Source of the DNA: Neorhizobium alkalisoli | Lineage (GTDB): Bacteria; Pseudomonadota; Alphaproteobacteria; Rhizobiales; Rhizobiaceae | Reading direction: 5' to 3' | Assembly (NCBI RefSeq): GCF_007829835.1 | Contig: NZ_VIWP01000002.1 | Location: 62,001-126,000, forward strand | DNA length: 64,000 nt | Shown here: piece by piece, positions 1-7,939 of the stretch | Layout: each line of letters starts with the position of its first letter | Position numbering within the stretch: position 1 is the first letter of the stretch | Program-made: the position numbers and the translations under genes | Notes under the pieces: generated by a model | What the model saw: the letters and a program-made list of their open reading frames with translations, nothing else | The model's database searches: none | Told to the model about the DNA's origin: nothing

Positions 1-952
1 AAAGCGGGATCTTGTTGCGCTTGGCGACCTGGTAGTCGTTAAAATCATGCGCGCCGGTGATCTTGACCGCGCCCGAACCGAAATCCGGTTCCGGATATTC
101 GTCGGCAATGATCGGGATCAGACGGCGATGTTCCTTCGGGCCGACCGGGATTTCGCACAGCTTGCCGACGATCGGCGCATAACGCTCGTCTGATGGGTGA
201 ACGGCAACCGCGCCGTCGCCCAGCATTGTTTCCGGGCGGGTCGTCGCGATCGAGATGTAATTGCGCTCTTCCGACAGGATGATGTTCCCGTCTGCGTCCT
301 TCTCGACATAGGTATAGGTCTCACCACCAGCCAGCGGGTACTTGAAGTGCCACATATGGCCTTCGACTTCCCTGCTCTCGACTTCGAGATCGGAAATCGC
401 CGTCTCGAATTTCGGATCCCAGTTGACCAGACGCTTGCCGCGATAGATCAGGCCTTCCTTGTAGAGCGTGACGAAAACTTCGAGGACGGCCTTGGACAGG
501 CCCTCGTCCATGGTGAAGCGCTCGCGCGACCAATCGCAGGAGGCGCCAAGGCGCTTCAGCTGGTTGAAGATCAGACCACCCGATTCGGCCTTCCAGTCCC
601 AGATGCGGTTGACGAAAGCCTCACGGCCCATCTCGCGACGGCCCGGCTGCTGGCGTTCCATCAGCTGACGTTCGACGACCATCTGGGTTGCGATGCCGGC
701 ATGGTCCATGCCCGGCTGCCACAACACGTCCTTGCCGCGCATCCGCTCGAAGCGGATCATCGCATCCTGCAGCGTGTTGTTGAGCGCATGGCCCATATGC
801 AGCGAACCGGTGACGTTCGGCGGCGGGATGACGATACAAAAACTCTCGGCACCCGGCTTGGCATTGGCACCGGCGCGAAATGCTTCCGCATCATCCCAGG
901 CTTTTGCGATCTTCGGTTCGACGGCTGCGGAATCGTAGGTCTTCTCGAGCAT
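1..952 (-). CDS. valS: Valine--tRNA ligase, N-terminal part (cut by window edge)
   Basis: This is the first 317 codons of a class I aminoacyl-tRNA synthetase that charges tRNA-Val in the cytoplasm. The gene reads leftward off the window, so the KMSKS and anticodon-binding parts are not visible. The protein starts [20 protein letters not shown]. It carries the class I HIGH signature as HMGH inside the block [17 protein letters not shown], typical of ValS. The ATG at 952 is the natural start because the conserved N-terminus begins there. It lies downstream of popZ on the same strand, a conserved alphaproteobacterial neighbourhood, but a terminator-like hairpin sits between the two genes, so valS may be transcribed separately. 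Identity is secure; only the length is unknown. Confidence 0.95.
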   Translation of the reverse strand, partial: MLEKTYDSAAVEPKIAKAWDDAEAFRAGANAKPGAESFCIVIPPPNVTGSLHMGHALNNTLQDAMIRFERMRGKDVLWQPGMDHAGIATQMVVERQLMERQQPGRREMGREAFVNRIWDWKAESGGLIFNQLKRLGASCDWSRERFTMDEGLSKAVLEVFVTLYKEGLIYRGKRLVNWDPKFETAISDLEVESREVEGHMWHFKYPLAGGETYTYVEKDADGNIILSEERNYISIATTRPETMLGDGAVAVHPSDERYAPIVGKLCEIPVGPKEHRRLIPIIADEYPEPDFGSGAVKITGAHDFNDYQVAKRNKIPL

Positions 953-1019
953 TTCCTGACCCGTTTTTCTTTATGAATGAGATGGTGGGTTGTTAAAGAG
1001 ATGGGGCGGACGAAGTCAA

Positions 1020-1052
1020 TAAAAAAGCCGCCCCGTTGCCGGAGCGGCCATA
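1020..1052 (-). terminator. Rho-independent terminator after popZ
   Basis: On the minus strand an 8-bp stem (GCCGCTCC with GGGGCGGC, one G-U pair) with loop GGCAAC is followed by a run of six T. It lies about 25 bp after the popZ stop codon and before valS. Confidence 0.8.
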
Positions 1053-1073
1053 TTCAGTGACGCTGCGACAGAA

Positions 1074-2027
1074 TTATCGGCGAGGGCCGCGGGCCACGCG
1101 TTCGATTTCTTCCCGCACGAGACGCTCGACGAGTGTCGGCAGATTGTCGTCCAGCCATTCCTGCAGCATCGGGCGCAACAGTTCCTGCGCCATGTCCTCG
1201 ACCGAACGGCGCTCGAGGCCGTTGAAGACGGCTGCGAGATCGTTGAAGGACTGGGCAACCTGCTCGCCGGCTTCCAGCGACAGGAGACGCGCGGTCTCCT
1301 CGATCTTGGCAGGAAGGCTCGTTGCCTCAGGTTCGACCGGCTTCAGCTCCGGCTGGCGCAGCTCGACATGGGCGGCCGGTGCCGGTGTGACCTGTACCGG
1401 GGACGGCTGCACTGGGGACTGCTGGGCAGGCTCGGCAAAGCGCGGCTCGACCAGCCTCTGCTCGACGGGCTGCACTTCACGAACCGGTGCTTCGAAACGC
1501 GGCTCCTGGCGGGACGGCTGTTCGGCTGCGGGCTCGAAACGGCGCTGCTCATAACCGCCCTGTTCGGCGGCCGGCTGGCGCTGAACTGGCGGGATCGAGG
1601 CACGCAGTTCGACATGATCGAAGGACGGCGCGGCACGCGCGGGTTCTACCGGCGCCGGAGCCGGGGCAGACGCGCGACCGGAGGCCTGTTCCTGCTGGCG
1701 CATCGAGGCGGCGCGGACACGGGCGGCAACATCGGCCAGCGACATGGTGCGCTCGGTGGCAGGTGCAGCGGCCTGGACCGGTGCGGGCTCTTCCTCGACA
1801 TAATTTACGGAAGGCTGCGGCTGCAGCGACGGCTGGCCGCGATCGTTTGCAGCAACGGCCGGCACATAGGCGGGCTCGTCGGCAAGTTCGATCTCGTCTT
1901 CTTCTTCATAGGCCGGCTGGCTGGCGAAGGAACCGTCGCTTTGCGGTTCATTGGTCTCGATGATCCGGCGGATGGAGGCCAGGATCTCTTCCATGGAGGG
2001 TTCACGCGCTACATTTGGCTGGGCCAT
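1074..2027 (-). CDS. popZ: PopZ-family polar organizing protein (DUF2497)
   Basis: The product has 317 residues and the classic PopZ layout. A short conserved N-terminal helix (MEEILASIRRII, about residues 12-23) is followed by a long acidic, proline-rich, disordered middle (about 30-230). A conserved helical C-terminus with ELLRPMLQEWLDDNLPTLVE then carries the oligomerisation helices. PopZ forms a polar hub that tethers chromosome origins and recruits cell-cycle proteins; in Agrobacterium-type rhizobia it marks the growing pole. The start MAQPNVAREPS at 2027 is chosen over an upstream in-frame ATG at 2066 because family members begin with this conserved segment. The next gene on the strand is valS, as in Caulobacter. 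The linker is rich in Pro, Gln, Glu and Ala, as expected. Confidence 0.9.
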   Translation of the reverse strand: MAQPNVAREPSMEEILASIRRIIETNEPQSDGSFASQPAYEEEDEIELADEPAYVPAVAANDRGQPSLQPQPSVNYVEEEPAPVQAAAPATERTMSLADVAARVRAASMRQQEQASGRASAPAPAPVEPARAAPSFDHVELRASIPPVQRQPAAEQGGYEQRRFEPAAEQPSRQEPRFEAPVREVQPVEQRLVEPRFAEPAQQSPVQPSPVQVTPAPAAHVELRQPELKPVEPEATSLPAKIEETARLLSLEAGEQVAQSFNDLAAVFNGLERRSVEDMAQELLRPMLQEWLDDNLPTLVERLVREEIERVARGPRR

Positions 2028-2204
2028 TTCAATCCCCGTTTTCACCGGCCCCGTCAGAGACGGCAAGCCTTAGCCTGCGAGAGGCCAATTCGGATTCATC
2101 TTAAGGACATGGCGCTTCGATACAACGCAAGCCGCGCCGCTAGAATCACGCATACACAGATTTGTTGAGAAAATGAATCCCCCTCACCCGCGCGGCGTCA
2201 AACG

Positions 2205-2226
2205 AAAAAGGGGCCTTGCGGCCCCG
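2205..2226 (-). terminator. Terminator after the PIMT-family gene
   Basis: The minus strand shows GGGGCC-GCAA-GGCCCC followed by TTTTTCG, a strong intrinsic terminator 35 bp after the stop codon of the methyltransferase gene at 2261-2914. It implies that popZ has its own promoter in the 2028-2200 gap. Confidence 0.85.
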
Positions 2227-2260
2227 ATCTTCCTGTTTTCCAAAGGCGATGTGACGCCTC

Positions 2261-2914
2261 TCAGAAGACGAACTCCCTTGCCTTGCGGAAGCCCGGCAGC
2301 GGCCGGATCGAGGCGTTGAAATGGCTGTTCTGCGAGAGAACGCCCTGCTCCTTGACGATTGCAACGGCCTGCGCGGCATTGCCATAGCCGATCACGCCGA
2401 CGAGGCGCCCGCCATCACGCAGCTGGTCGAAAAGGGCCTGCGGAATTTCTTCGACGGAACCGCTCACAAAGATGATATCGTAAGGCGCACCCTTCTTGGA
2501 GCCGGCCTCCATGTCACCCGCGACCACGGTTGCATTGTCGTAACCGAGCGCCTTCAGCTTTTCGCCGGCAGCGGTGGCAAGACCCTGATCCGCTTCGACA
2601 GAAACGACCGAACCGGCCAGAAGCGAAAGAAGGGCGGCGACATAACCGGTGCCACCGCCGATTTCGAGAACGGCGTCATCCTTGGTAATGGCGGCGAGCT
2701 GAAGCAGCTTTGCCAGCGGCGAAGCTTCCATTAGGTAACGGCCCGGACAGATCTCGATATCCGTATCGACATAGGCAAGCGCCTTTGCCTTCACCGGCAC
2801 GAATTCCTCGCGCGGCACGGCGTAAAAGGCTTCAAGAACGGAGTGAGCCGTAACATCGGTGGTACGGATCTGGTTTTCCACCATCTTGTTGCGCGCTACG
2901 TCGAAATCGATCAT
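2261..2914 (-). CDS. Protein-L-isoaspartate O-methyltransferase family protein
   Basis: This 217-residue, single-domain SAM methyltransferase belongs to the PIMT (Pcm) family. The family methylates isoaspartyl residues in aged proteins so they can be repaired. The N-terminus has the PIMT lead helix (MVENQIRTTDVT, about residues 11-22), then a SAM-binding loop VLEIGGGTGYVAALL (about 83-97), motif II around VSVEAD, and GAPYDIIFVSG (about 140-150). The glycine loop is GGGTG rather than the more usual GTGSG, and rhizobial copies are often annotated only as family members, so enzymatic activity is inferred. The ATG at 2914 gives the full family N-terminus. In related genomes this gene commonly precedes tolC, popZ and valS; here tolC is absent. 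Confidence 0.85.
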   Translation of the reverse strand: MIDFDVARNKMVENQIRTTDVTAHSVLEAFYAVPREEFVPVKAKALAYVDTDIEICPGRYLMEASPLAKLLQLAAITKDDAVLEIGGGTGYVAALLSLLAGSVVSVEADQGLATAAGEKLKALGYDNATVVAGDMEAGSKKGAPYDIIFVSGSVEEIPQALFDQLRDGGRLVGVIGYGNAAQAVAIVKEQGVLSQNSHFNASIRPLPGFRKAREFVF

Positions 2915-3064
2915 CTCACCTACCTCAAATTGCCGGCGCGCCCATCAGGGCTTTGCCAGCCTTCCCGTAAAACCGTGTTACTTCGCTCGCGGCACGCTTT
3001 CAAGACACGGCTCGGCTTCTGCGAAAAAAACACGGCGATCACGGTTCGGCCGGGTGAGACCGAC

Positions 3065-3262
3065 TTATGAAGAGAGCGGCAGGCCCTGCTCGCGCTTGGC
3101 GGCAGCCATCGTATCCTGCTGGTAGGAATTGCGCAGACCATAATTGCGATCGAAAGCGGTCTGGCGGGCAAGGGCCATATGGAAAGCGCCGTCGGCAAAG
3201 GTGCCGGTCGCGTCATATTCCATGGCGGGCTGGCGCAATACGGTGATGATCTTGTTCAGCAT
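3065..3262 (-). CDS. Small conserved-looking hypothetical protein (65 aa)
   Basis: A 65-residue soluble protein of unknown function beginning MLNKIITVLRQPAMEYDATG and ending in a Lys/Glu-rich tail. The start at 3262 is chosen because an AAGGAGG ribosome binding site lies six bases upstream; an in-frame ATG at 3280 has no such site. I recognise no domain. A weak EcfG-like promoter (minus-strand GGAAC, 17 bases, AGTT) lies just upstream at 3290-3315, hinting at stress control. Codon use and the strong binding site support a real gene. Confidence 0.7.
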   Translation of the reverse strand: MLNKIITVLRQPAMEYDATGTFADGAFHMALARQTAFDRNYGLRNSYQQDTMAAAKREQGLPLSS

Positions 3263-3289
3263 GTCAGTCCTCCTTGCCATCGACTCATA

Positions 3290-3315
3290 AACTAGAAAAC
3301 TTACGTTTCCGTTCC
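3290..3315 (-). promoter_or_regulatory. Weak EcfG-like promoter upstream of the 65-aa gene
   Basis: The minus strand reads GGAAC, then 17 bases, then AGTT, one mismatch from the general-stress sigma consensus GGAAC-N16/17-CGTT. The implied transcript start is about 20 bases before the ATG at 3262. One mismatch in nine positions is not strong evidence. Confidence 0.25.
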
Positions 3316-3498
3316 GTGACTTAAGACAAAAAGCGTTAAAAAATTAACCATACCGCAGCGCAGCATCCGGAAAATCCCGTCATCACCACGTCACAAAGGT
3401 TCAGAACGAAAAAAGGGCCGCGTTCAGAATGAAGGCACTTGCGCCTCATGTAGATTCGTTCTAAACGCCCGGCACCGCTCGCTTTTAAAGCACTGGAT

Positions 3499-3572
3499 GG
3501 CCTCGTGGCGGAGTGGTGACGCAGAGGACTGCAAATCCTTGCACCCGAGTTCGATTCTCGGCGAGGCCTCCA
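3499..3572 (+). tRNA. tRNA-Cys (GCA)
   Basis: A 74-base cloverleaf with acceptor GGCCUCG pairing CGAGGCC, anticodon GCA in the loop CTGCAAA, T-arm GAGTTCGATTCTC and an encoded CCA end. Confidence 0.95.
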
Positions 3573-3908
3573 TCCATTTCCTCAAAGATATCAATGCGAT
3601 AGAAGCTAACCAACGGCACTTCCGTGCCTTCTCCCGTGTTGCATCACGCTGCAGTGAATTCCCTTGGTTTCCGGGCATTTTCATTGGCTATCGGCTACTC
3701 GGTGCAACATGGGTAACCGCCGCCATCATGGTGAGGCTGGCGCAGAGAATACTTCGCATAACGCGCATGCTCCTTCCCTTCTGCTGGGTGGTGGCAATTG
3801 GTTCCCGCGCTCAACCTTTTGTACGCTATGGTACGCGCCGGAACGTTTCGTCCGCGTCCTTGTTCAGGATTCGCTTTCCTAGAAGCGAAACGAACAAGGA
3901 GAACCGAC
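3573..3908 (+). other. Gene-free stretch between tRNA-Cys and the DUF892 gene
   Basis: No convincing gene is seen; open frames here lack binding sites and recognisable composition. The right end holds the EcfG-like promoter at 3840-3864 and the AAGGAG ribosome binding site for the next gene. Confidence 0.5.
3840..3864 (+). promoter_or_regulatory. EcfG-like stress promoter for the DUF892 gene
   Basis: GGAAC at 3840-3844, 16 bases, then TGTT at 3861-3864, one mismatch from the alphaproteobacterial general-stress consensus GGAAC-N16/17-CGTT. It ends 45 bases before the DUF892 start. DUF892/YciF genes are typical stress-regulon members, which supports the reading. Confidence 0.4.
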
Positions 3909-4409
3909 ATGGCTGACAAGACGCTTGAAACGCTGTTCCACGAAACGCTCAAGGACATCTATTATGCTGAGCGTCAGATCGTAAAGGCGCTGCCGAAGAT
4001 GGCGCGCGGGGCCAATGACCCCAAGCTCAAGGCCGCATTCGAGAAGCACAAGGAAGAAACCGAGGGCCAGATCGAACGCCTGAAAGAGGTCTTCGAGATC
4101 ATCGGCAAGCCGGCTCGCGGCAAGACCTGTGATGCGATCGAAGGCATCCTTTCCGAAGGCTCCGAGATCCTCGAAGAATTCAAGGGCACTGCTGCACTCG
4201 ATGCCGGCCTGCTGGCTGCCGCCCAGGCTGTCGAACACTATGAGATCAGCCGCTACGGCACCCTGAAAGCGTGGGCCGCGCAGCTCGGCATGAAGGACGT
4301 TGCTGCACTTCTGGAGCAGACACTGTCCGAAGAATCTAAAACTGACGAAGCCCTGACCGGCCTCGCTGAAAGCGCCGTGAACCTAGCTGCCGAGAAGAAG
4401 GCGGCCTGA
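3909..4409 (+). CDS. Ferritin-like DUF892 protein (YciE/YciF family)
   Basis: The 166-residue protein is an all-helical ferritin-like four-helix bundle of the YciF family. The family signature is clear: ETLKDIYYAERQIVKALPKMA near the N-terminus, then KLKAAFEKHKEETEGQIERL, CDAIEGIL, and AVEHYEISRYGTLKAWA. Glu and His residues spaced as in di-iron ferritin-like proteins (for example E21, E56, HYE) are kept. Family members are induced by osmotic, desiccation or oxidative stress; their exact chemistry is not settled. The start at 3909 follows an AAGGAG site. A probable stress promoter lies 45 bases upstream, and a GC-rich hairpin follows the stop codon. Confidence 0.9.
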   Translation: MADKTLETLFHETLKDIYYAERQIVKALPKMARGANDPKLKAAFEKHKEETEGQIERLKEVFEIIGKPARGKTCDAIEGILSEGSEILEEFKGTAALDAGLLAAAQAVEHYEISRYGTLKAWAAQLGMKDVAALLEQTLSEESKTDEALTGLAESAVNLAAEKKAA

Positions 4410-4438
4410 TCGCTGAAAGCAGACTGACGAAACGAGAA

Positions 4439-4464
4439 AGCCCGCCGCTGTGAGGCGGCGGGCT
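4439..4464 (+). terminator. Hairpin after the DUF892 gene
   Basis: A perfect 10-bp stem AGCCCGCCGC / GCGGCGGGCT with a six-base loop, 29 bases after the stop codon. There is no T-run, so it may protect the 3' end or be a weak terminator. Confidence 0.5.
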
Positions 4465-5060
4465 AACGAGATACCGGGAAAATCCCGTGATTTGGGCATC
4501 ACCAAACCGGCTTATTTCTCAGCGCTTCCAGCCCGATTTTGGCTTGTTTGGCGATCACCCCGGATCGCGCTAGGCCAGCGACCGATGCGTCAGCAAATCT
4601 GCCATTCGAAATGCTGCGTCGAGGGAGACGGCTTTGCTCAGTACATTGATGCCGTTTGCTATGTGATTTTCCACAGTTTCAAACAAATAATACCCGCCAA
4701 ACCAAGGCGTTCATGGCGGCTCTCAACGACCACTGGCGCCCTTTCCTTCTCACGGCTGTATTCACAGGCAAAGCCGACGACGGGACAGAACTGGCACAAG
4801 CCGCGAACATCCTGCTCGGCTGACTGCAACACGGCTGCAACATGCGGCGGCGATCCCGCCGAAATGGCTGTGACAACGCGGTATTACCATGCCTTGCTGA
4901 ACACCGGCAGGACATCATTGGCCAAAGCCGACACCAATCCCCTTTAAAAGAACCGCCCCCTGCGGATGTGCAGTGACGCTGCGGTGACGGTCGCGTGACG
5001 CTGATTGTGATCATCTGCCCATCGAGGCGAAAATGCCCGCCATTTCTTCAGGGGATTACG
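4465..5060 (+). other. Gene-poor stretch of about 600 bp
   Basis: No gene can be supported. A 36-codon frame at 4713-4823 (MAALNDHWRPFLLTAVFTGK...) and longer frames on both strands lack ribosome binding sites and known domains. The stretch might hold decayed coding sequence. GGGG at 5051-5054 serves the next gene. Confidence 0.4.
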
Positions 5061-5264
5061 ATGGAACTTAAAACCAGTCAGGGAAACATCGTCGTGGCCG
5101 ATAGCATTGATTGCTACGACGCCGCGAAGGTCGCTCTGGCCGCGGTCATCAAGGATCTCGTGGCGCAGGGTTTCAACCGCGCAGAGATTGCCTTGGCAAT
5201 CGCGGATTCGGCAGAGGACTATGTGCTCGATCTCGCCTCCCACCGCACGAGCGCCCACCACTAG
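5061..5264 (+). CDS. Small hypothetical protein (67 aa)
   Basis: A 67-residue acidic soluble protein starting MELKTSQGNIVVADSID. It is predicted mostly helical after a short beta start, with AAKVALAAVIKDLVAQGFNR and AEIALAIADSAEDYVLDLA as two amphipathic helices. I recognise no family. The start follows a GGGG-type purine stretch at good distance. It stands alone in a cluster of very small genes between tRNA-Cys and tRNA-Asn; its function is unknown. Confidence 0.6.
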   Translation: MELKTSQGNIVVADSIDCYDAAKVALAAVIKDLVAQGFNRAEIALAIADSAEDYVLDLASHRTSAHH

Positions 5265-5425
5265 TATCCGACCCAAGACGCAGATGCAGCTGATGTGACT
5301 GCCCGCATGAAACGATACCGGCGACACTTTCGTCGGCGATCCGCGTGCGGCAGTCAGAGTTGCAAATCCGGCGCTCGACTGTATTGCTTCCCGAGTGATT
5401 CCTTGTCGCTTCAGCGGGTATATTG

Positions 5426-5647
5426 ATGGCATCGAGCAGTCGGACCGCATGCCTGGCCATATTCGTGATGGCCGCACTGAACATATCGGTGAATTGTGCC
5501 CAAGCCGGCGATATGCGCCTGCTCGCCTATGCGCGTGTCGATAATTTTCTGTCCGAAGCGCGCGATTTCCAGTTCGAGCCCGAACCCGCAGCCGATGGCT
5601 GCATCGTCACTCCGGGCGACGACATGGAATGTTTCGACGGCGAATAA
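5426..5647 (+). CDS. Small secreted hypothetical protein (73 aa)
   Basis: The 73-residue product begins with a plausible Sec signal peptide: Arg at position 6, hydrophobic core CLAIFVMAALNISV, and cleavage after CAQA (about residue 26). The mature part of about 47 residues is acidic, ends CFDGE and has two cysteines (in GCIV and ECFD) that could form a disulfide in the periplasm. The ATG at 5426 is used; a TTG lies immediately upstream. No strong ribosome binding site is visible, so confidence is moderate. No family is recognised. Confidence 0.45.
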   Translation: MASSSRTACLAIFVMAALNISVNCAQAGDMRLLAYARVDNFLSEARDFQFEPEPAADGCIVTPGDDMECFDGE

Positions 5648-6017
5648 TTCGGGATCCCCTTTGGGGACACTTCGCCAATCCTCTACAGCCAGCCCATAGC
5701 CGAATCACAGCGCTCCGTCTCGTAAGCCGTCGAAGCTTAAGAGCCATGTCTCCACACGGAGACTTGCGTGACCTCCGCCCTTCCCCAATAGCAAATATCG
5801 GCATTCATGTGCCGTTTCGCACCACAAACTGTGCGTATTAACCGGGCGTCCACCATGTCTGCTAACGGAACTGGAACTATTCGCCACCGCCACCCCAGAT
5901 GATGGACGAAACGAATCCGGCCCTCCCGAAAGGCCGATTCCTTCGCCATTCAGAGGCCAGAACGCGGGATCGAGTTCGTCCCGCGGCGCGTTAGCGCATG
6001 GCCAAGGGGAGCATGCC
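5648..6017 (+). other. Gene-free stretch of about 370 bp
   Basis: I see no supported gene. Frames on both strands are short, overlap each other and lack binding sites. The right end provides the AAGGGGAG site of the 28-codon gene at 6018. Confidence 0.4.
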
Positions 6018-6104
6018 ATGCCGAGTTTTTCGACGTTGATCCTGATTGTTTTATGCATTGCCGCGATCGCCTTCGTCGCATCGCAATTCGTCAGCCTGTT
6101 TTAA
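6018..6104 (+). CDS. Tiny single-helix membrane protein (28 aa)
   Basis: A 28-residue peptide, MPSFSTLILIVLCIAAIAFV plus ASQFVSLF, which is almost entirely one hydrophobic transmembrane helix. The AAGGGGAG ribosome binding site sits six bases before the ATG, good evidence of translation for so short a frame. An overlapping ATG at 6013 is too close to that site and runs into a stop after seven codons. Such peptides often act as small regulators or subunits of membrane complexes, but no partner is evident. It is one of three similar peptides within 1.2 kb. Confidence 0.55.
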   Translation: MPSFSTLILIVLCIAAIAFVASQFVSLF

Positions 6105-6137
6105 GGCCGACATTCCGCCAACCGTCTCCATGATTGC

Positions 6138-6162
6138 GGAACCAAAACCGCGAACCGGCGTT
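6138..6162 (+). promoter_or_regulatory. EcfG-consensus stress promoter for a DUF982 gene
   Basis: GGAAC at 6138-6142, exactly 16 bases, then CGTT at 6159-6162. This is a perfect match to the general stress response sigma (EcfG) consensus of alphaproteobacteria. Its position implies a transcript start near 6170 and decides that the DUF982 protein starts downstream of it. Confidence 0.6.
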
Positions 6163-6205
6163 TCTAGCGCCGGCATTCCGATTTCGAAATCATGAGTACG
6201 GTATT

Positions 6206-6460
6206 TTGGCAGAGACTATCCATTGGAGCAGCCCGGTCGTTGTCCAGATCGGCTACGGATTTCCCGAAAACGTTCGCGGCCCGCAGGAGGCACTGGATTA
6301 CCTGCAATGGCGCTGGCCGGTGCGCCATGGAAATTATTATTTCGAAGCCCTTCGGGAATGCACCGATTTCCTTAAGCAGCAGACCCCGCTCGACAGGGCG
6401 CGCGAAATCTTCGTTCTTGCCAGTATCGAGGCGAAAATGCTGGCTGGCGCCGCCGCCTGA
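6206..6460 (+). CDS. DUF982 domain protein
   Basis: An 84-residue protein of the rhizobial DUF982 family, recognised by the pattern of a short beta start (SSPVVVQIGYGFPENVRGPQ), EALDYLQWRWPV, and a helical half with FLKQQTPLDRAREIFVLASI. The function of DUF982 is unknown; copies are numerous in Rhizobiaceae. No ATG starts this frame. TTG at 6206 gives the normal family length and lies after the EcfG-type promoter at 6138-6162; a longer frame from TTG 6134 would overlap that promoter. The ribosome binding site is weak. A paralogue lies at 10546-10785. Confidence 0.7.
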   Translation: MAETIHWSSPVVVQIGYGFPENVRGPQEALDYLQWRWPVRHGNYYFEALRECTDFLKQQTPLDRAREIFVLASIEAKMLAGAAA

Positions 6461-6633
6461 ACCGGACCATCGGCTCCAGCCCGTGAACGGCGAAAAGTCG
6501 CGCACTCGACGAAACGAAATCTTAACGATCCTTCCGAGGAGCTTGTTAATGGCTCGATTATAAAAAGAACATCGACGGCGATGTTGTCGTCATGTCCTTA
6601 TCAGAAGGATCGCCATGACGGCGATGATCGACC

Positions 6634-6732
6634 ATGAAGCTTACCGTCTCGGACGCCGTCCTGGCGTTTACCACCATCGTATCGATGATCAGCATTGTCT
6701 ATATCGGCCACCTGTTCATGGCCTTCTTCTGA
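6634..6732 (+). CDS. Tiny single-helix membrane protein (32 aa)
   Basis: A 32-residue peptide starting MKLTVSDAVLAFTTIVSMIS and ending in FMAFF; a short charged N-terminus is followed by one continuous transmembrane helix. The composition is very unlike a random GC-rich frame. No clear ribosome binding site precedes the ATG at 6634. An AGAAGGA site at 6603-6609 instead serves an overlapping 49-codon frame from ATG 6615, whose sequence is rich in His and Arg and looks spurious. Function unknown; it groups with the peptides at 6018 and 7113. Confidence 0.4.
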   Translation: MKLTVSDAVLAFTTIVSMISIVYIGHLFMAFF

Positions 6733-7112
6733 TGATGCGCGCTCCCTCCCCCACCCGCCATTAAAGCTGTTCGCCATCGACGGCATGCGACCCGCATTGC
6801 CGGCAGATTGCCGATCTCGCTTTCCATCACCTCCATCATCGCCTTTGCCGGAAGGTCGAGATCGCTCGCCCCTTCGACGTGAGGCCCATCCTTGCAGTCA
6901 GGCAGCCCAGGGTGGGAGGGAAGCCGACTGTTGCAATCAATCCATGCGCCAGTCGCTGTATGCCGCCAGCGCGCGCCTGCGCGCCACGGAGAAGTTTGGC
7001 CGCAGCCTTATCCCGGATGCAGTGGCGCATTCCGGGCGAATGCGCTATATTCGACCGATCGCACGGGTTTGGGAGAGTTCGTGCGTGTCAGACACGGTAG
7101 GAGGAGACCGTC
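6733..7112 (+). other. Gene-free stretch of about 380 bp
   Basis: No gene is supported. Several overlapping frames on both strands have Arg/Pro/Ser-rich shadow-like composition and no ribosome binding site. The AGGAGG at 7099-7105 belongs to the 34-codon gene at 7113. Confidence 0.4.
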
Positions 7113-7217
7113 ATGCACTATCTGTCATTCTTGACCGCCATAAATCCGTTCATTCTCATCATACTCGCCGTCGTCCTGGCCTGCGGCGCCTATGATCACT
7201 GGATCCAGCATCGCTAA
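7113..7217 (+). CDS. Tiny single-helix membrane protein (34 aa)
   Basis: A 34-residue peptide, MHYLSFLTAINPFILIILAV plus VLACGAYDHWIQHR, with one transmembrane helix (about residues 10-26) and a polar His/Arg tail. A strong AGGAGG ribosome binding site lies eight bases upstream of the ATG at 7113, which makes translation likely. No family is recognised. It is the best supported of three tiny membrane proteins in this interval. Confidence 0.6.
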   Translation: MHYLSFLTAINPFILIILAVVLACGAYDHWIQHR

Positions 7218-7418
7218 ATCCGGCTGCGATCCTTCGGATTCGCTTTCCGCGCTTTAGTCCCGTGTTGCAGCATGTGGTTTTCGCAAAACCGCAGCAGCGT
7301 TTTTTTTGCGCGACATGTTCTGACTTGTGGAGAACCGGCAAGCGCTACGCTGCCTGTAAAATCTTTCCCTCGCATTCAGCCAGCCGCTGACGCTTCCCGC
7401 TCGCGATCATCGGCGCGA

Positions 7419-7709
7419 TCAGGGCTGCCGGGCGTTGCGGCGCCTCTTGCGCTTCAGATACCAGAGCCGCATGCCTCTTTCGGCGCGCCGCACGACGGGG
7501 ATATCCTGAGACAGGACGAGAAAGCCGAGCGGCAGCATCCAGAAGCCGAGAACGGGCAGGAAACCGAGAACCCCGCCGACAACGAGACCGGAGCCGATGC
7601 CGATGCGCCCGACCCGCGAACGCGGCATGGGCACGGACCAGCGGGCGATCATCAATCGTCCGGTCTTTTGATCGATTCCGAAATGCGTCTGTTTTTTATG
7701 CTCGGCCAA
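7419..7709 (-). CDS. Small membrane protein, conserved hypothetical
   Basis: A 96-residue protein with a soluble basic N-terminus, a Gly-rich hydrophobic stretch (GIGSGLVVGGVLGFLPVLGF, about 37-56) running into LPLGFLVLSQDIPVVRRAER, and a strongly basic C-terminal tail (LKRKRRRNARQP). The arrangement resembles the PGPGW-type putative transmembrane proteins found in many proteobacteria, here with one hairpin-like membrane segment. The start is TTG at 7709 with GGGAGG about ten bases upstream. Function is unknown. It is transcribed away from tRNA-Asn. Confidence 0.65.
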   Translation of the reverse strand: MAEHKKQTHFGIDQKTGRLMIARWSVPMPRSRVGRIGIGSGLVVGGVLGFLPVLGFWMLPLGFLVLSQDIPVVRRAERGMRLWYLKRKRRRNARQP

Positions 7710-7864
7710 CCCGGATTATCCTCCCTGAAAAAAGCCCAGTGCAGAAGGGCCAGATGGGAAGCAATCGTGGATAAAACAAGCGAACGTCATTTTTTTGAAA
7801 AAATCGCTTGGCAAATCGGAAAAGCATTTGTATTACCCCGCTCACGCCGCGGCAAGCGGTTGTT

Positions 7865-7939
7865 CCCTGGTAGCTCAGCGGTAGAGCATTCGACTGTTAA
7901 TCGACAGGTCGCCGGTTCGAATCCGGCCCGGGGAGCCAT
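7865..7939 (+). tRNA. tRNA-Asn (GTT)
   Basis: A 75-base cloverleaf: acceptor TCCCTGG with CCGGGGA, D-arm AGCTCAGCGGTAGAGC, anticodon GTT in ACTGTTAAT, T-arm CCGGTTCGAATCCGG and an encoded CCA end. Confidence 0.95.

Noticed and set aside
1368..2168. Plus-strand frame antisense to popZ
   Set aside because: Shadow of the Pro/Gln-rich popZ linker; no start signal and no family.
4450..5014. Overlapping frames on both strands between the DUF892 gene and the 67-aa gene
   Set aside because: No ribosome binding sites, no domain and mixed composition; treated as non-coding or decayed.
6615..6764. 49-codon frame overlapping the 32-aa membrane peptide
   Set aside because: It has the better-placed ribosome binding site but a His/Arg-rich sequence that looks random; the membrane frame was kept with low confidence.
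6695..7195. 166-codon plus-strand frame over the small-protein region
   Set aside because: It overlaps two better supported tiny genes and has Arg/Ser/Pro-rich shadow-like composition.
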